A stretch of 62,877 nucleotides of DNA from Limiplasma sp964504385 (GTDB taxonomy: Bacteria > Bacillota > Clostridia > Christensenellales > Aristaeellaceae): positions 1 through 62,877 of the forward strand of contig CAZDEF010000002.1 of NCBI GenBank assembly GCA_964504385.1, given 5' to 3'. Shown here piece by piece: positions 34,513 through 42,488 of the stretch; the stretch's first letter is position 1, and every line of letters begins with the position of its first letter. A program made the translations under genes and the position numbers. The notes beneath the pieces were generated by a model that saw nothing but the letters and a program-made list of their open reading frames with translations, was not told where the DNA came from and ran no database searches.

Positions 34513-36732
34513 TTATTTGAAGCCGAGTTTTTTTCCTTTATATTGAGTTATGATTACACCTGCATTATCCACTTCAAAATAGCATCCCGATTTAAAATCT
34601 ATATCAAGAGATGTTGTGTCTTCTGAAGCATTATATGCCTTGTAGTTTTTGTCGGTCAATCCACCATATACACTTGCAACCTTCAATCGGCTTCCTGTTA
34701 TATCCAATTTTTCGCCATATCTAATGTAGGTATACCCTTTTTCATGAGGAGCGATTTGCCAATGACCTTCTGGAATATCAGTACCCACACAATAAAAGCC
34801 AGCAGGAATCCATATTTCATCCCATTCATTTGTTTCCCACATGTAACGATGAATAAGCGTTCTAAAAGATTCTAGGTCACTTAGAGTGTTTTTGCTGAAG
34901 TCGACTTGATACTCCAATGTAGCTGAAGAAGCGTCTGCTATAAAACGAATACTTTTTCCCACATATGGCGTAAAGATAACACCAGCATTGTCTACTTCAA
35001 AGTAGCATCCTGTTTTAAAATCGATATCAATCGTAGTGGTATCCTCTGAAGCATTATATCCTTTATGATTCTCATCAAAAAGTCCGCCATAAACGATTGC
35101 ACTATACAACCTATTTCCCGTTTTGTCGAGGTTATCACCATATCTAATATAAGCATAACCGCTATCAAGAGGAGATATTTGCCAATGGGCCGCAGGAATA
35201 TCCTCATCCACCCGGTAGAATCCCGCCGGAACATGGACTTCTTGCCAATCATCCGTAAGTTTCATTGCCTCCAACAGTTGTTCTTCCAATGCCATCAGCT
35301 CACTTAAACTCATACTGGAAAGATTGATATCTCCAATCTCCTTAGTATTCTCCACTTCTTGTTTAGTAGTTGAAGCGCTGCCAACCTTTTGGAGTTTTGG
35401 TGTAGCGAGGGTGTCTGTTGGAGTCGGGGGAGCGGTTGAAGTAGGCGTAGCCGTTGGAACAGGTGTAGTGGTTGAAGCTGAAGCTTCAGCCACAAGCAAA
35501 GGCACCCTCTCTTGGAAACTTTCCATGTTATAAACTTCAAAACCTACGAAATGACGATATTCATCACCCCATTTCATCAACACATGTTCAATACCCATTC
35601 CATATTCTTGATCATATCTACGAATGCTTGAGATTTCCCCACCAATCAATGCGCTCATCGCCAGAATGACGGATGACATGCGTCCATGACCATCAGTTGT
35701 AGGAAAATCGGAATAAATCTGCTCCAATTGTGACTCGACTTGTTTGTAATCTTCTTGGGCAGTTGCTTTGGTCAAACGGGACGGAAAATAGTAACTGGCA
35801 TAGTCAAGCACTTCGTTGTTATTGTTTGACAGAATCAGAGAAACTTTTTCAAAGCCTAAAAAGGAGAGTGAAAGTTCTATCTGTTGCTGTGTCATTTTCT
35901 CGCCAAATCGATGATCGCCATACAAGGTATACTGATTTTCTCGCGTTGGAGCCTGATAAGAATCTGAGGAGGTAGCCGTAGTGGGAGCAACTGTTTTCTC
36001 CGGAAGATTCTCAATGTATCTCATATTCTTTTCAACAGCATAGGATTTTGCATAGGCATTTTGAGTTACATCCAATGTGATGGATTTTTTCTCTCCACTG
36101 CCGGTATTAAAGGCTGTGGAATGGATTTTGGTTACACTGGAAGGAATGACAAGCGTCTTAATGCTGTTGTTAGGGCTAAAAGCGCTGTCGCCAATTTCAA
36201 CAACGCCATCGGGCAGTGTATAGCTACTTTGGGTTTTGCTTGCAGGATAGCAAACAAGCCGCATAGGATCTTTGGTGAAAAGAACACCATCGATCAATTG
36301 CAGATATGGATGATTATCGGCAATATGAATGGTTTGCAGACGCGTACATCCATCAAATGGATTGCCATCAACGTCTTTAACTCCTTTGCCAATCGTAACC
36401 GTGCGCAAAACAGTACTGTTCATAAACGCTGCATTCGCAATAGTAGTTACACTGTCCGGAATGATAATCGACCGTAATTTAGGCAGATAAGCAAATGCAC
36501 CCCAAGCAATAGAAGTTACTTTTTTCCCACCCAACTTGGAAGGAATGGTTACATCTGTTTCGAAGTTTCCATTGTAGTAGACTATCGTAGCTTCATTACC
36601 AGAAACGGTATATTCCCAGTCTCCTTTTACTTTTGCACCAGCAATGATGGATGCGGAGGCAGAGGACAGAAAAATTGTTCCCAGTATGATACACAGCAGA
36701 ACACGAGTGAGTTGGCGTTTCATCTGCGACAT
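34513..36732 (-). CDS. BspA-like leucine-rich surface protein
   Basis: About 739 residues. A signal peptide (to SSASAS) is followed by LRR_5/BspA repeats (about 40-240; FAYLPKLRSIIIPDSVTTIANAAF, LVIPSSVTKIHSTAF). A middle region with no recognised domain precedes a Thr/Pro-rich linker (TTTPVPTATPTSTAPPTPT, about 425-445). Two C-terminal repeats of about 115 residues start (P)AGFYxVxxDIPxxHWQI and end CYFEVDNAGVI. No sortase motif. BspA-like repeats mediate adhesion in other bacteria. Start: of three clustered candidates, the ATG 9 nt after GGAGTG is used. AT-rich, unlike chromosomal neighbours. Confidence 0.85.
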   Translation of the reverse strand: MSQMKRQLTRVLLCIILGTIFLSSASASIIAGAKVKGDWEYTVSGNEATIVYYNGNFETDVTIPSKLGGKKVTSIAWGAFAYLPKLRSIIIPDSVTTIANAAFMNSTVLRTVTIGKGVKDVDGNPFDGCTRLQTIHIADNHPYLQLIDGVLFTKDPMRLVCYPASKTQSSYTLPDGVVEIGDSAFSPNNSIKTLVIPSSVTKIHSTAFNTGSGEKKSITLDVTQNAYAKSYAVEKNMRYIENLPEKTVAPTTATSSDSYQAPTRENQYTLYGDHRFGEKMTQQQIELSLSFLGFEKVSLILSNNNNEVLDYASYYFPSRLTKATAQEDYKQVESQLEQIYSDFPTTDGHGRMSSVILAMSALIGGEISSIRRYDQEYGMGIEHVLMKWGDEYRHFVGFEVYNMESFQERVPLLVAEASASTTTPVPTATPTSTAPPTPTDTLATPKLQKVGSASTTKQEVENTKEIGDINLSSMSLSELMALEEQLLEAMKLTDDWQEVHVPAGFYRVDEDIPAAHWQISPLDSGYAYIRYGDNLDKTGNRLYSAIVYGGLFDENHKGYNASEDTTTIDIDFKTGCYFEVDNAGVIFTPYVGKSIRFIADASSATLEYQVDFSKNTLSDLESFRTLIHRYMWETNEWDEIWIPAGFYCVGTDIPEGHWQIAPHEKGYTYIRYGEKLDITGSRLKVASVYGGLTDKNYKAYNASEDTTSLDIDFKSGCYFEVDNAGVIITQYKGKKLGFK

Positions 36733-36827
36733 ATTATACCACACTCCTTATATTTTTATAGACTAATGACCGATCTTCATTGCCCTTTTCCTGACTTTCT
36801 GTCCGTTGAAACAGATGAGACTCCCGA

Positions 36828-37274
36828 TTAATTAAATATGGCATAGAGTTCGCTTTCTAACTCTTTCTGCTCGATTCTCCAGTAGTGCTCCGGGCAAAGT
36901 CCTTTGCAAATCGCCTCGTTTTGTGTCATATCTGCATCAGTATCAATATAATATTTGCACATATGGTATTCTGTATCCAGTTCAAACACCGCTCGATCTT
37001 TTTCTGAAACAGCGGATACCACAAAAACAGACTGCTCATTGTATCCAACATATGTTGTTTGAAAATCAATTTGCCCAGCTTTTCCTTGTTGTTTTATTAA
37101 TGAGAGTTGCAATCCAACGGCAATAAGCGCTCGCAGGTCATCATGGCACCATTGTTCGGCAGACACTTCCATTTCTGCGACAGGAGTTTTCAAAAATTTT
37201 TGTGTTTCAGCTATTGTCAGTACAGGCATCATGATAATCAATAGGGACAAAACCAGACAGATGTATTTTTTCAT
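36828..37274 (-). CDS. Exported island protein of unknown function
   Basis: 148 residues. The signal peptide MKKYICLVLSLLIIMMPVLTIA (cleavage near TIA-ET) follows GGAGGAGAGCGCACA. The mature part is about 125 residues with four cysteines (WCHDD, HMCKYY, ICKGLCP), which could form disulphides. It lies 34 nt downstream of the 71-residue gene and is probably co-transcribed with it. No family recognised. Confidence 0.65.
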   Translation of the reverse strand: MKKYICLVLSLLIIMMPVLTIAETQKFLKTPVAEMEVSAEQWCHDDLRALIAVGLQLSLIKQQGKAGQIDFQTTYVGYNEQSVFVVSAVSEKDRAVFELDTEYHMCKYYIDTDADMTQNEAICKGLCPEHYWRIEQKELESELYAIFN

Positions 37275-37308
37275 TGTGCGCTCTCCTCCGTTATCGCAAG
37301 CCTTTTTA

Positions 37309-37524
37309 CTATTTCCAAGCAAACTCTCGTCCTTGTAAGGTTAATTGATAACAAGTGTCAGACATAAAGTTTTTAGGATCTTTAGGCTTTTTTATTAGCA
37401 GGCCTTTTTCTACCATTTCTTCAAGCTCCATGTGTGAACACCCTTGTTTAAAAAACCAGTTTTCATTCTGTTTTTCGCCTACCGCCAATTTCATGAGAAT
37501 TGTTTTAGCTTTTGTTTCATCCAT
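37309..37524 (-). CDS. Small island protein, winged-helix-like
   Basis: 71 residues, cytoplasmic: MDETKAKTILMKLAVGEKQ..., HMELEEMVEKGLLIKKPKDPKN, YQLTLQGREFAWK. The helix / E-M-V-E-K-G-L-L / Y-x-L-T-L-x-G order resembles a minimal winged helix of the MarR or PadR kind, but the protein is too short to be sure. GAGGAGAGCTCTTTGG precedes the ATG. The -10 region upstream (37577-37582) is framed by a CTATGC/GCATAG inverted repeat. Confidence 0.55.
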   Translation of the reverse strand: MDETKAKTILMKLAVGEKQNENWFFKQGCSHMELEEMVEKGLLIKKPKDPKNFMSDTCYQLTLQGREFAWK

Positions 37525-37584
37525 CCAAAGAGCTCTCCTCTATTTATTTTATATTTCCACATTTGTTTTACTATGCATTATACC

Positions 37585-38037
37585 TTAATTGAGCATAGTC
37601 GCCATCTGTGCACTAATCTGACTAAGTTCATCTTTGGTAATCTGCTTGGCTTCGTTGTTGTTAACCCAATAGAGCTTTACTCCCAAATCCAAGAGGCCTT
37701 CATTCATATCGAAAACCATACAGACAGTATAAATTGCAGCCAAGAAAGGCAATTTATCTGTAAATTCATAGGTTCTGTATGTGGTGTCACCGACCATTAG
37801 CATCTTTTCCTTATCGAAATTGAAATAAATTGTGCCTTTCTTTCCGATAAATTCTTCTGTAGAAATGTTGAACGTTCCAGCATCAAGAGTTTCTGACAGG
37901 AACTCATCCAATGCCGGATTGAACGCATCAATCGCTATGCCTGCGGCAGATGTAGCAGCCACAGCCGTTTGGGCGATACCCAGCAGTATTGTTGCAAGTA
38001 GCAAGGAACATATAATTCTTTTGTTAACCAGTTTCAT
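37585..38037 (-). CDS. Exported island protein of unknown function
   Basis: 150 residues with a signal peptide (MKLVNKRIICSLLLATILLGIAQTAVAA). The mature part of about 122 residues contains strands (KGTIYFNFDKEKMLMVGDTTYRTYEF). It has no cysteines other than one in YTVCMVF. GGAGGCATTACAA precedes the ATG; the upstream in-frame extension lacks a site. It is transcribed divergently from the XRE gene across the palindrome at 38107. Function unknown. Confidence 0.65.
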   Translation of the reverse strand: MKLVNKRIICSLLLATILLGIAQTAVAATSAAGIAIDAFNPALDEFLSETLDAGTFNISTEEFIGKKGTIYFNFDKEKMLMVGDTTYRTYEFTDKLPFLAAIYTVCMVFDMNEGLLDLGVKLYWVNNNEAKQITKDELSQISAQMATMLN

Positions 38038-38106
38038 TTGTAATGCCTCCATTTCTACGCATCCGCGTATTTTTCTTCTATTATAAATCTTTTTCCTTCC
38101 AAAAAT

Positions 38107-38132
38107 ACGCAAGTGCGAAAACGCACTTGCGT
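38107..38132. promoter_or_regulatory. Perfect palindrome between divergent genes, candidate operator
   Basis: ACGCAAGTGCG-AAAA-CGCACTTGCGT: an 11-bp perfect stem lying 35 nt upstream of the XRE gene and 70 nt upstream of the exported protein. Either an XRE operator or a hairpin in a leader transcript. Confidence 0.55.
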
Positions 38133-38167
38133 CGCGTTTTGTATGCTGTTCCTGAGGTGATTGTTCA

Positions 38168-38413
38168 ATGACAACCGTTAAGGACGCAGTAGCCAATCGT
38201 TTTCAGCAGCTTTGCGCGGAGCGCAACATTAAGCCCAACGAGCTTGCCAACCGGGCGGGCATTACCCCTTCCAGCGTGTATAGTATGCTTGACCCCAAGC
38301 GCCGCGAAATGACCATCAACCTGATTAAAAAGCTCTGCGATGGTCTGGATATCACACTGGGCGAGTTTTTTAGCGACAGGATTTTTGATGAGTTGGAGCA
38401 GGAAATCCAGTAA
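38168..38413 (+). CDS. XRE-family HTH regulator (island, second)
   Basis: 81 residues, a Cro/CI HTH with NELANRAGITPSSVYSMLDPKRREMTINLIKKLCDGLDITLGEFF and a short acidic tail (DELEQEIQ). GAGGTGATTGTTCA precedes the ATG. The last eight codons and stop are repeated, altered, in the tandem copy just downstream. It probably regulates the divergent exported-protein gene and itself through the 38107 palindrome (inference). Confidence 0.85.
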   Translation: MTTVKDAVANRFQQLCAERNIKPNELANRAGITPSSVYSMLDPKRREMTINLIKKLCDGLDITLGEFFSDRIFDELEQEIQ

Positions 38414-38528
38414 GCAGTTTCTTGAACATGAACCACAAGAAGCAAATGCTACACATTGACGAGCTGAAACAGATAATTCAGTAGGTAGCTTTTCAAGCAC
38501 GGACTATAAGAAGTAAATACTACATATA
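38387..38528 (+). repeat. Diverged 71-bp tandem duplication of the XRE gene 3' end
   Basis: Unit 1 (38387-38457) carries the codons for DELEQEIQ-stop and 44 nt of 3' flank. Unit 2 (38458-38528) repeats this as DELKQIIQ-stop plus flank. About 70% identical in my hand alignment, and nearly all differences are transitions. Confidence 0.8.
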
Positions 38529-38564
38529 GAAGTATTGTGCAAAAAAATTTTCGTGCTTTTCTTT

Positions 38565-38593
38565 TTGACAAAATCCAAAATTTTACATATGAT
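38565..38593 (+). promoter_or_regulatory. Promoter of the truncated ATPase gene
   Basis: TTGACA and TATGAT with a 17-nt spacer. An inverted repeat AAGAAAAC/GTTTTCTT (38604-38611/38622-38629) sits at the expected transcription start. Confidence 0.75.
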
Positions 38594-38659
38594 ATATCTA
38601 TCAAAGAAAACATCTTATATCGTTTTCTTGAAATATTATAAAAAGGAATAGGATATATT

Positions 38660-38919
38660 ATGAAAAATGGACTTTACTTGTCCGATGTATTAGACCTGTC
38701 CGATTGAAGCACGACTGCTTCAATATCATCGTTGCCCCCTGCGGCTGCGGCAAAACCCACGCCGCCATTTACAAACTTGCTTCGCTGGCTTCCACGCCGC
38801 GCAAAGCCCTTTTCCTGATTGATACCCACAACGGAAACCTCCGCCTTGCCAAGGAAGAGGGAATAACGTTGCCCTATGCGTTTTATACGGTTTCGGAGGC
38901 GTTGCCATTGAGCGCGTAA
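38660..38919 (+). pseudogene. Truncated, frameshifted ATPase/helicase fragment
   Basis: An ATG after AGGAATAGGATATATT opens MKNGLYLSDVLDLSD and stops. Shifted by one frame, the sequence continues LKHDCFNIIVAPCGCGKTHAAIYKLA..., a Walker A motif (APCGCGKT) of a P-loop helicase-type ATPase. It then loses similarity near LPYAFYTVSEALPL where the opposite-strand gene begins. So one frameshift and a lost C-terminus (several hundred residues expected for such proteins). Probably the element's former replication or packaging ATPase. Confidence 0.7.
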
Positions 38920-39272
38920 TACTGCGAACGATACTTTTCCAAAAACCACTTTTTCACGATCCCATAGGAACCATTGCAACAGGCGGCTTCCCGCTTCTTC
39001 TGCTCAAATTCCGCCAATGCTCCTGCATTACCGGCTTCCCATTCACCGATAAGTACCGCCATTCGTTCGTAATTGAGCTTGCCGTATTTTCCCCGCTTTG
39101 CCTTTTGTTCAATGGTATATTTCACAATGGCAAACTGCGGATAGACGGTGCGTAAACGCATAAAGGTTGCATATTCTGGGCTGTTCATATCGGATACTCT
39201 ACGGGCAAATTTTTTCGTCAGTGTAATCTGCTTCTCAACCAAATTGGCTTCAAAACCATTGTGATAGTTCAT
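38883..39272 (-). CDS. Island protein of unknown function
   Basis: 129 residues, basic and helical (MNYHNGFEANLVEKQITLTKKFARRVSDMNSPEYATFMRLRTVYPQF...EQKKREAACCNGSYGIVKKWFLEKYRSQYY). AAAGGATATAAAA precedes the ATG. Its 3' end overlaps the broken ATPase gene, so the junction is probably a deletion scar. No domain recognised; the charge suggests nucleic-acid association (weak inference). Confidence 0.6.
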   Translation of the reverse strand: MNYHNGFEANLVEKQITLTKKFARRVSDMNSPEYATFMRLRTVYPQFAIVKYTIEQKAKRGKYGKLNYERMAVLIGEWEAGNAGALAEFEQKKREAACCNGSYGIVKKWFLEKYRSQYYALNGNASETV

Positions 39273-39642
39273 TTTTATATCCTTTCCCGGCATTGCCGAC
39301 GTTCCTTTTACTTCTGTGTGTCGCGACCACATTTATGATTATACCCAGTATCAAAAAGAAAGCAAATTGCATAATTATTTGAAAAACGCATAAAAATCAC
39401 TGAAAGCCTTATGCCATCAATGTTTAGAGCCTCCGCATAATGACAATTTTAGGTGCTTGGGTTGCAAAGAAAAACTATGCATTTTCAGCTCAAATTGCGA
39501 GCTTTTATTCATTTGATGTGATATGTGGTTAATATTTCGTTGAATAACGAAAACTATATTGATATTCATTCAAGAAAATGCATCTATTTCTTTTACGTTT
39601 TTTGTGTTCGCAAATACCCAAAGCCCCAAATCCAAAATCAAA
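39273..39642. other. AT-rich island stretch without a gene
   Basis: No ORF with a ribosome binding site, no clear promoter and no long inverted repeat. It is a candidate for lost coding sequence. Confidence 0.5.
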
Positions 39643-39675
39643 AGCGTGCAGGCCATTCTTCCCAGCCCACACGCT
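39643..39675 (-). terminator. Hairpin terminator at the island right end
   Basis: AGCGTG..GGC pairs with GCC..CACGCT (two-base internal mismatch), followed on the minus strand by TTTTGATTTT. It overlaps the stop of the small ORF at 39674. Confidence 0.55.
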
Positions 39676-39844
39676 AAAGTCCTAATCTGGTTGATAGCCT
39701 CCCCGTTGTTGTAGCCCAAAGGCCAAAAGTTGTTGATAAAGCGGCAAAAGCACCAACGAAAAGCGCCAACCAGTTGGCAGCATTTTTCCGCTCAATCCTT
39801 GAAATCAGAAACGCTTGCAGGTGTAGAAAATCGTTATTTTTCAA
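39674..39844 (-). CDS. Possible small membrane protein beside attR
   Basis: About 56 residues from a TTG: an N-terminal charged helix (LHLQAFLISRIERKNAANW) and one hydrophobic segment (LALFVGAFAALSTTFGLWA). The frame continues upstream into the antisense of the tRNA-Val repeat, which is not coding, and no ribosome binding site is visible. The terminator-like hairpin at its end is the main support. It could be a gene whose 5' part was exchanged when the element integrated. Confidence 0.35.
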   Translation of the reverse strand: MKNNDFLHLQAFLISRIERKNAANWLALFVGAFAALSTTFGLWATTTGRLSTRLGL

Positions 39845-39858
39845 CGTTTTCGGGTCGC

Positions 39859-39903
39859 TTGACATCGTGGAGGTCATAGGTTCGAGCCCTACTAATCCCA
39901 CCA
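39859..39903 (+). repeat. attR: copy of the tRNA-Val 3' end
   Basis: 45 bp identical to attL except one base in the T loop region (TTCGAGC instead of TTCGAGT). Confidence 0.92.
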
Positions 39904-40070
39904 GAACTCCCGCAGAATCAAGCTGCCATCCTCACCGCTGATTTCGATAAAGGCGAAATGGTAATCACATGCCCTTTCCTCAAAGTCTTGCGCCATGAGC
40001 CTTTGAGGTGCTTTTTTCGTCACAAAATCATAGATTCGTTGAGTTTGTCCAGCACTTCAGCATCCACCAT
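39892..40070 (-). pseudogene. Frameshifted small gene ending inside attR
   Basis: An ATG behind AGAAG opens MVDAEVLDKLNE. A one-base shift then continues RIYDFVTKKAPQRLMAQDFEERACDYHFAFIEISGEDGS... to LREFWWD-stop, with the stop in the attachment core. The two halves join to a plausible protein of about 58 residues. I do not recognise it. A gene ending in the core is likely to have come from an earlier mobile element at the same tRNA. Confidence 0.5.
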
Positions 40071-40237
40071 CGTACTTCTTACGTGCTAAAACTCTTTACG
40101 TCATTTGCCATTCAAATGACCTCCTTTGGCTGCAGTTGTCAGACTGCTTCGTCATTCTATCAAAAGAAGTTTCTCTTTCATACTCATAGCTTTCAACTCT
40201 TCTGAAGCCCACCCCTGGCGTGGGGTTTTCGTTATAC
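40071..40237. other. Noncoding stretch
   Basis: No supportable gene. Contains a short GC hairpin with a following TTTT (40211-40229, arms ACCCC/GGGGT), possibly a plus-strand terminator left from a lost gene. Confidence 0.35.
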
Positions 40238-40310
40238 AAAAAGGCGCTCTTATCCGAACGCCTTTAATAAAATGCTGTTGTCTGCCGTCTGAAGTCATTG
40301 ATTTGTCATG
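40238..40310 (+). repeat. 73-bp flank repeat, copy A, with terminator
   Basis: Begins with AAAGGCG-12-CGCCTTT (40240-40265), which on the minus strand terminates the catabolic operon with TTTTT. It continues with TAAAATGCTGTTGTC and about 30 more nt. About 75% identical to copy B at 53610, in the same orientation, so the two bracket the catabolic locus. Confidence 0.75.
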
Positions 40311-40349
40311 TTTCCACCAATTGTTTCAGAGAGTGATCATACCACTTTG

Positions 40350-42464
40350 TTAATCTTTGTAGGTAATTTCCAGCACATCCATGCCACGCCCTGGTGCGCT
40401 GCTGGATACCGTGTACTCAGTCGTGGGTGCAGGATAACCCACCGGTTTGGTTAGAAACTCCACCTTTGCGATGGGACGCTTGACATGAAGTACCGGCATG
40501 CAGTAGAAGTACGCCTCGTTCTCGATGAGGAAACGGTCCTTGTTTTCGGTCATCTCGACCTGCTCCACGTGGCAGAAGCCTTCGTCCGCGGCAGATTCGG
40601 CATGGTTGCCGTCGGAGGTAAAGTAGTTTTCGCAGGTCATGGTGAGGGTGGGATAATCGCAGTCCGCCTTCATCCACTTGGCCAGTTGTTCAATCAGTTC
40701 AGCCGCCACGGGATGATAGGTCATTTCATGACGCCAGCTTTCGCGCAGCTCAGGCAGGCAGCCGAGATTGGCGGGCTTTGCGCCAGGCACAGTGTACACA
40801 GCCACATGCTCTGCGGGATGATCGGTCCACGCAGCAACGTTCTTCCACTCATTGACGGAAACGAACAGGCATTCGTCGTGCCTCCTGCCTTCAGGCAATG
40901 CACCCACGTACAGCACTCGACCGCGGTCGTATGCCTCGATCTTTGCAAGCTCCTCAGCAGGCAGCAGCGCAGGGTTTGCAACGACGATAGGTCCTGTGAC
41001 AGCATCCAAGTATTCGATGGGGGCAATTTTGAACAACGGCGCCCCTTTGGCCTTGAGTTCGCCCAACCACTTAGCAGTGATCCATTCGCGGTCAGCCGCC
41101 ATGGCACCGACCTCCGCCAAAGACTTGGCGTTGGACCAGATCATGGTGTAGCCGGGCACGTTGCGTACCTGGGGCGTATAGCCGTTGTCCCATGCCATGC
41201 GCACATCATGCCATTCATGAGAATCCAAGCCGTCACCCAAACAGAACCACGGGCCATTGGTCACAGGCGTAAAACCTTCCGGTGTGACCAAGTAATTGTT
41301 CAGGTTGGTCGCCGCTGCACGCTGCATGGCAGTAGGCATATGGTGCAGCACATCCCACTGTTCCAATGTATCACGAATCACGGACAGCGGAGTCATCTTC
41401 AGGTTGGGCATAGCTGCCTTGTTGCACATGAGATTGGCCGCAAATTCATAGTGTACATAACGTCTGCGGGCATCGGAAATGTTGAAACCCTGTCCGTCAG
41501 CACCCAAAATCTGCAGGTCAGCAGACACATCCTCTACCACAAAGTTATGGGCACCAGCCTTGTCAAGCGCCACATAATCGGTACCATAACGGAACATGGA
41601 TTCAGTGGGATCTTTGGTCCATGCACTGTTGAATGCAGACAGCGTGCCGTTTTCTTTCAAGGCACGAATCAACTCACCAGTGAAGCTGCTCCACTGTTTC
41701 ATCATCCAGCGTACCCAGTCCATGCGATGATTTTTGCAGATCCAGTTTGCGCGGGCGAAGATAGCTTCCTTATTTCCGTCACAGCAACCAGCTGCTTCGA
41801 CTGCCGGAACAATGCCGGTTTCTTCGAAGAAACGCAGAACGATATCGTCGGAGAATTCAGCATGCTCAAGGGACATACGCGGACTGGACAGACCATCAGC
41901 GATCTGCACGCCGTCTACACCGTAATCATTGACCGTCTGCACAAGACGTGGTCTGAGGAAATCAATGAAGGGCGTACCATCCTTAAAGCGCTTTGGCATG
42001 TAAATAAACGAATGGACATTACCGTTGAGATCCACACAGCGCAGTTCAGGATGATCGTCTGTAAACAGATTGGGCAGATGGTCACGTCCCGCAGGAAATT
42101 CCAAATCAAACAGACTGAAGAACACACGCACACCACGTGCATGCAGTGCATCCACAAGGCCTTTCATCTGCCAGTTTGTCCAATCCTGACGTTCGCGGTC
42201 ATCGTTGTGCGTATGTCCGCCGTAGGAACAGGCATAAATGGGCAGCACGCATTCCTTTTCCATGCCCTGATGAGTGTTGACAAAGTCCACGCTGGACAAG
42301 TGGAACGAAACAATATCCGGTACATAGCCCGCCGTTTTGATGAAACAGTCTACACCGTAATCTTCGCTGGTATTGTCAAAACCAATCAGTTCAATCCACA
42401 CGCAGTTGAGAAACCGTTTGTCCTTGCTGTCAAAGTAGGCATATTCGCGTCCATAGCAGCTCAT
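40350..42464 (-). CDS. Large TIM-barrel-like putative glycoside hydrolase
   Basis: 704 residues, no signal peptide, so cytoplasmic. The N-terminal half has the rhythm of an alpha-amylase-superfamily barrel: IVSFHLSSVDFV, then QMKGLVDALHARGVRVFFSLFDLEF (strand 2 and 3), PRLVQTVNDYGVDGVQIADGLSS (strand 4 ending in D), GTLSAFNSAWT and YVALDKAGAHNFVVEDV. A Rossmann-like region (GPIVVANPALLPAEEL, GRVLYVGALPEG) and a beta-rich C-terminus follow. I cannot name a CAZy family. Last gene of the operon with the importer, so it probably cleaves the imported glycoside. AGGAGGTAGACTGC precedes the ATG. Confidence 0.6.
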   Translation of the reverse strand: MSCYGREYAYFDSKDKRFLNCVWIELIGFDNTSEDYGVDCFIKTAGYVPDIVSFHLSSVDFVNTHQGMEKECVLPIYACSYGGHTHNDDRERQDWTNWQMKGLVDALHARGVRVFFSLFDLEFPAGRDHLPNLFTDDHPELRCVDLNGNVHSFIYMPKRFKDGTPFIDFLRPRLVQTVNDYGVDGVQIADGLSSPRMSLEHAEFSDDIVLRFFEETGIVPAVEAAGCCDGNKEAIFARANWICKNHRMDWVRWMMKQWSSFTGELIRALKENGTLSAFNSAWTKDPTESMFRYGTDYVALDKAGAHNFVVEDVSADLQILGADGQGFNISDARRRYVHYEFAANLMCNKAAMPNLKMTPLSVIRDTLEQWDVLHHMPTAMQRAAATNLNNYLVTPEGFTPVTNGPWFCLGDGLDSHEWHDVRMAWDNGYTPQVRNVPGYTMIWSNAKSLAEVGAMAADREWITAKWLGELKAKGAPLFKIAPIEYLDAVTGPIVVANPALLPAEELAKIEAYDRGRVLYVGALPEGRRHDECLFVSVNEWKNVAAWTDHPAEHVAVYTVPGAKPANLGCLPELRESWRHEMTYHPVAAELIEQLAKWMKADCDYPTLTMTCENYFTSDGNHAESAADEGFCHVEQVEMTENKDRFLIENEAYFYCMPVLHVKRPIAKVEFLTKPVGYPAPTTEYTVSSSAPGRGMDVLEITYKD

Positions 42465-42488
42465 GCAGTCTACCTCCTGTTGGTTTGC

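Larger units (their letters stand above)
32163..39903. mobile_element. Integrated element at tRNA-Val (about 7.7 kb)
   Basis: Bounded by a 45-bp direct repeat of the tRNA-Val 3' half. It has an integrase next to the intact tRNA, visibly AT-richer DNA over most of its length, XRE regulators and no housekeeping genes. The integrase is damaged and a helicase-like gene is truncated, so the element is probably a decayed remnant that can no longer excise by itself. Confidence 0.88.
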
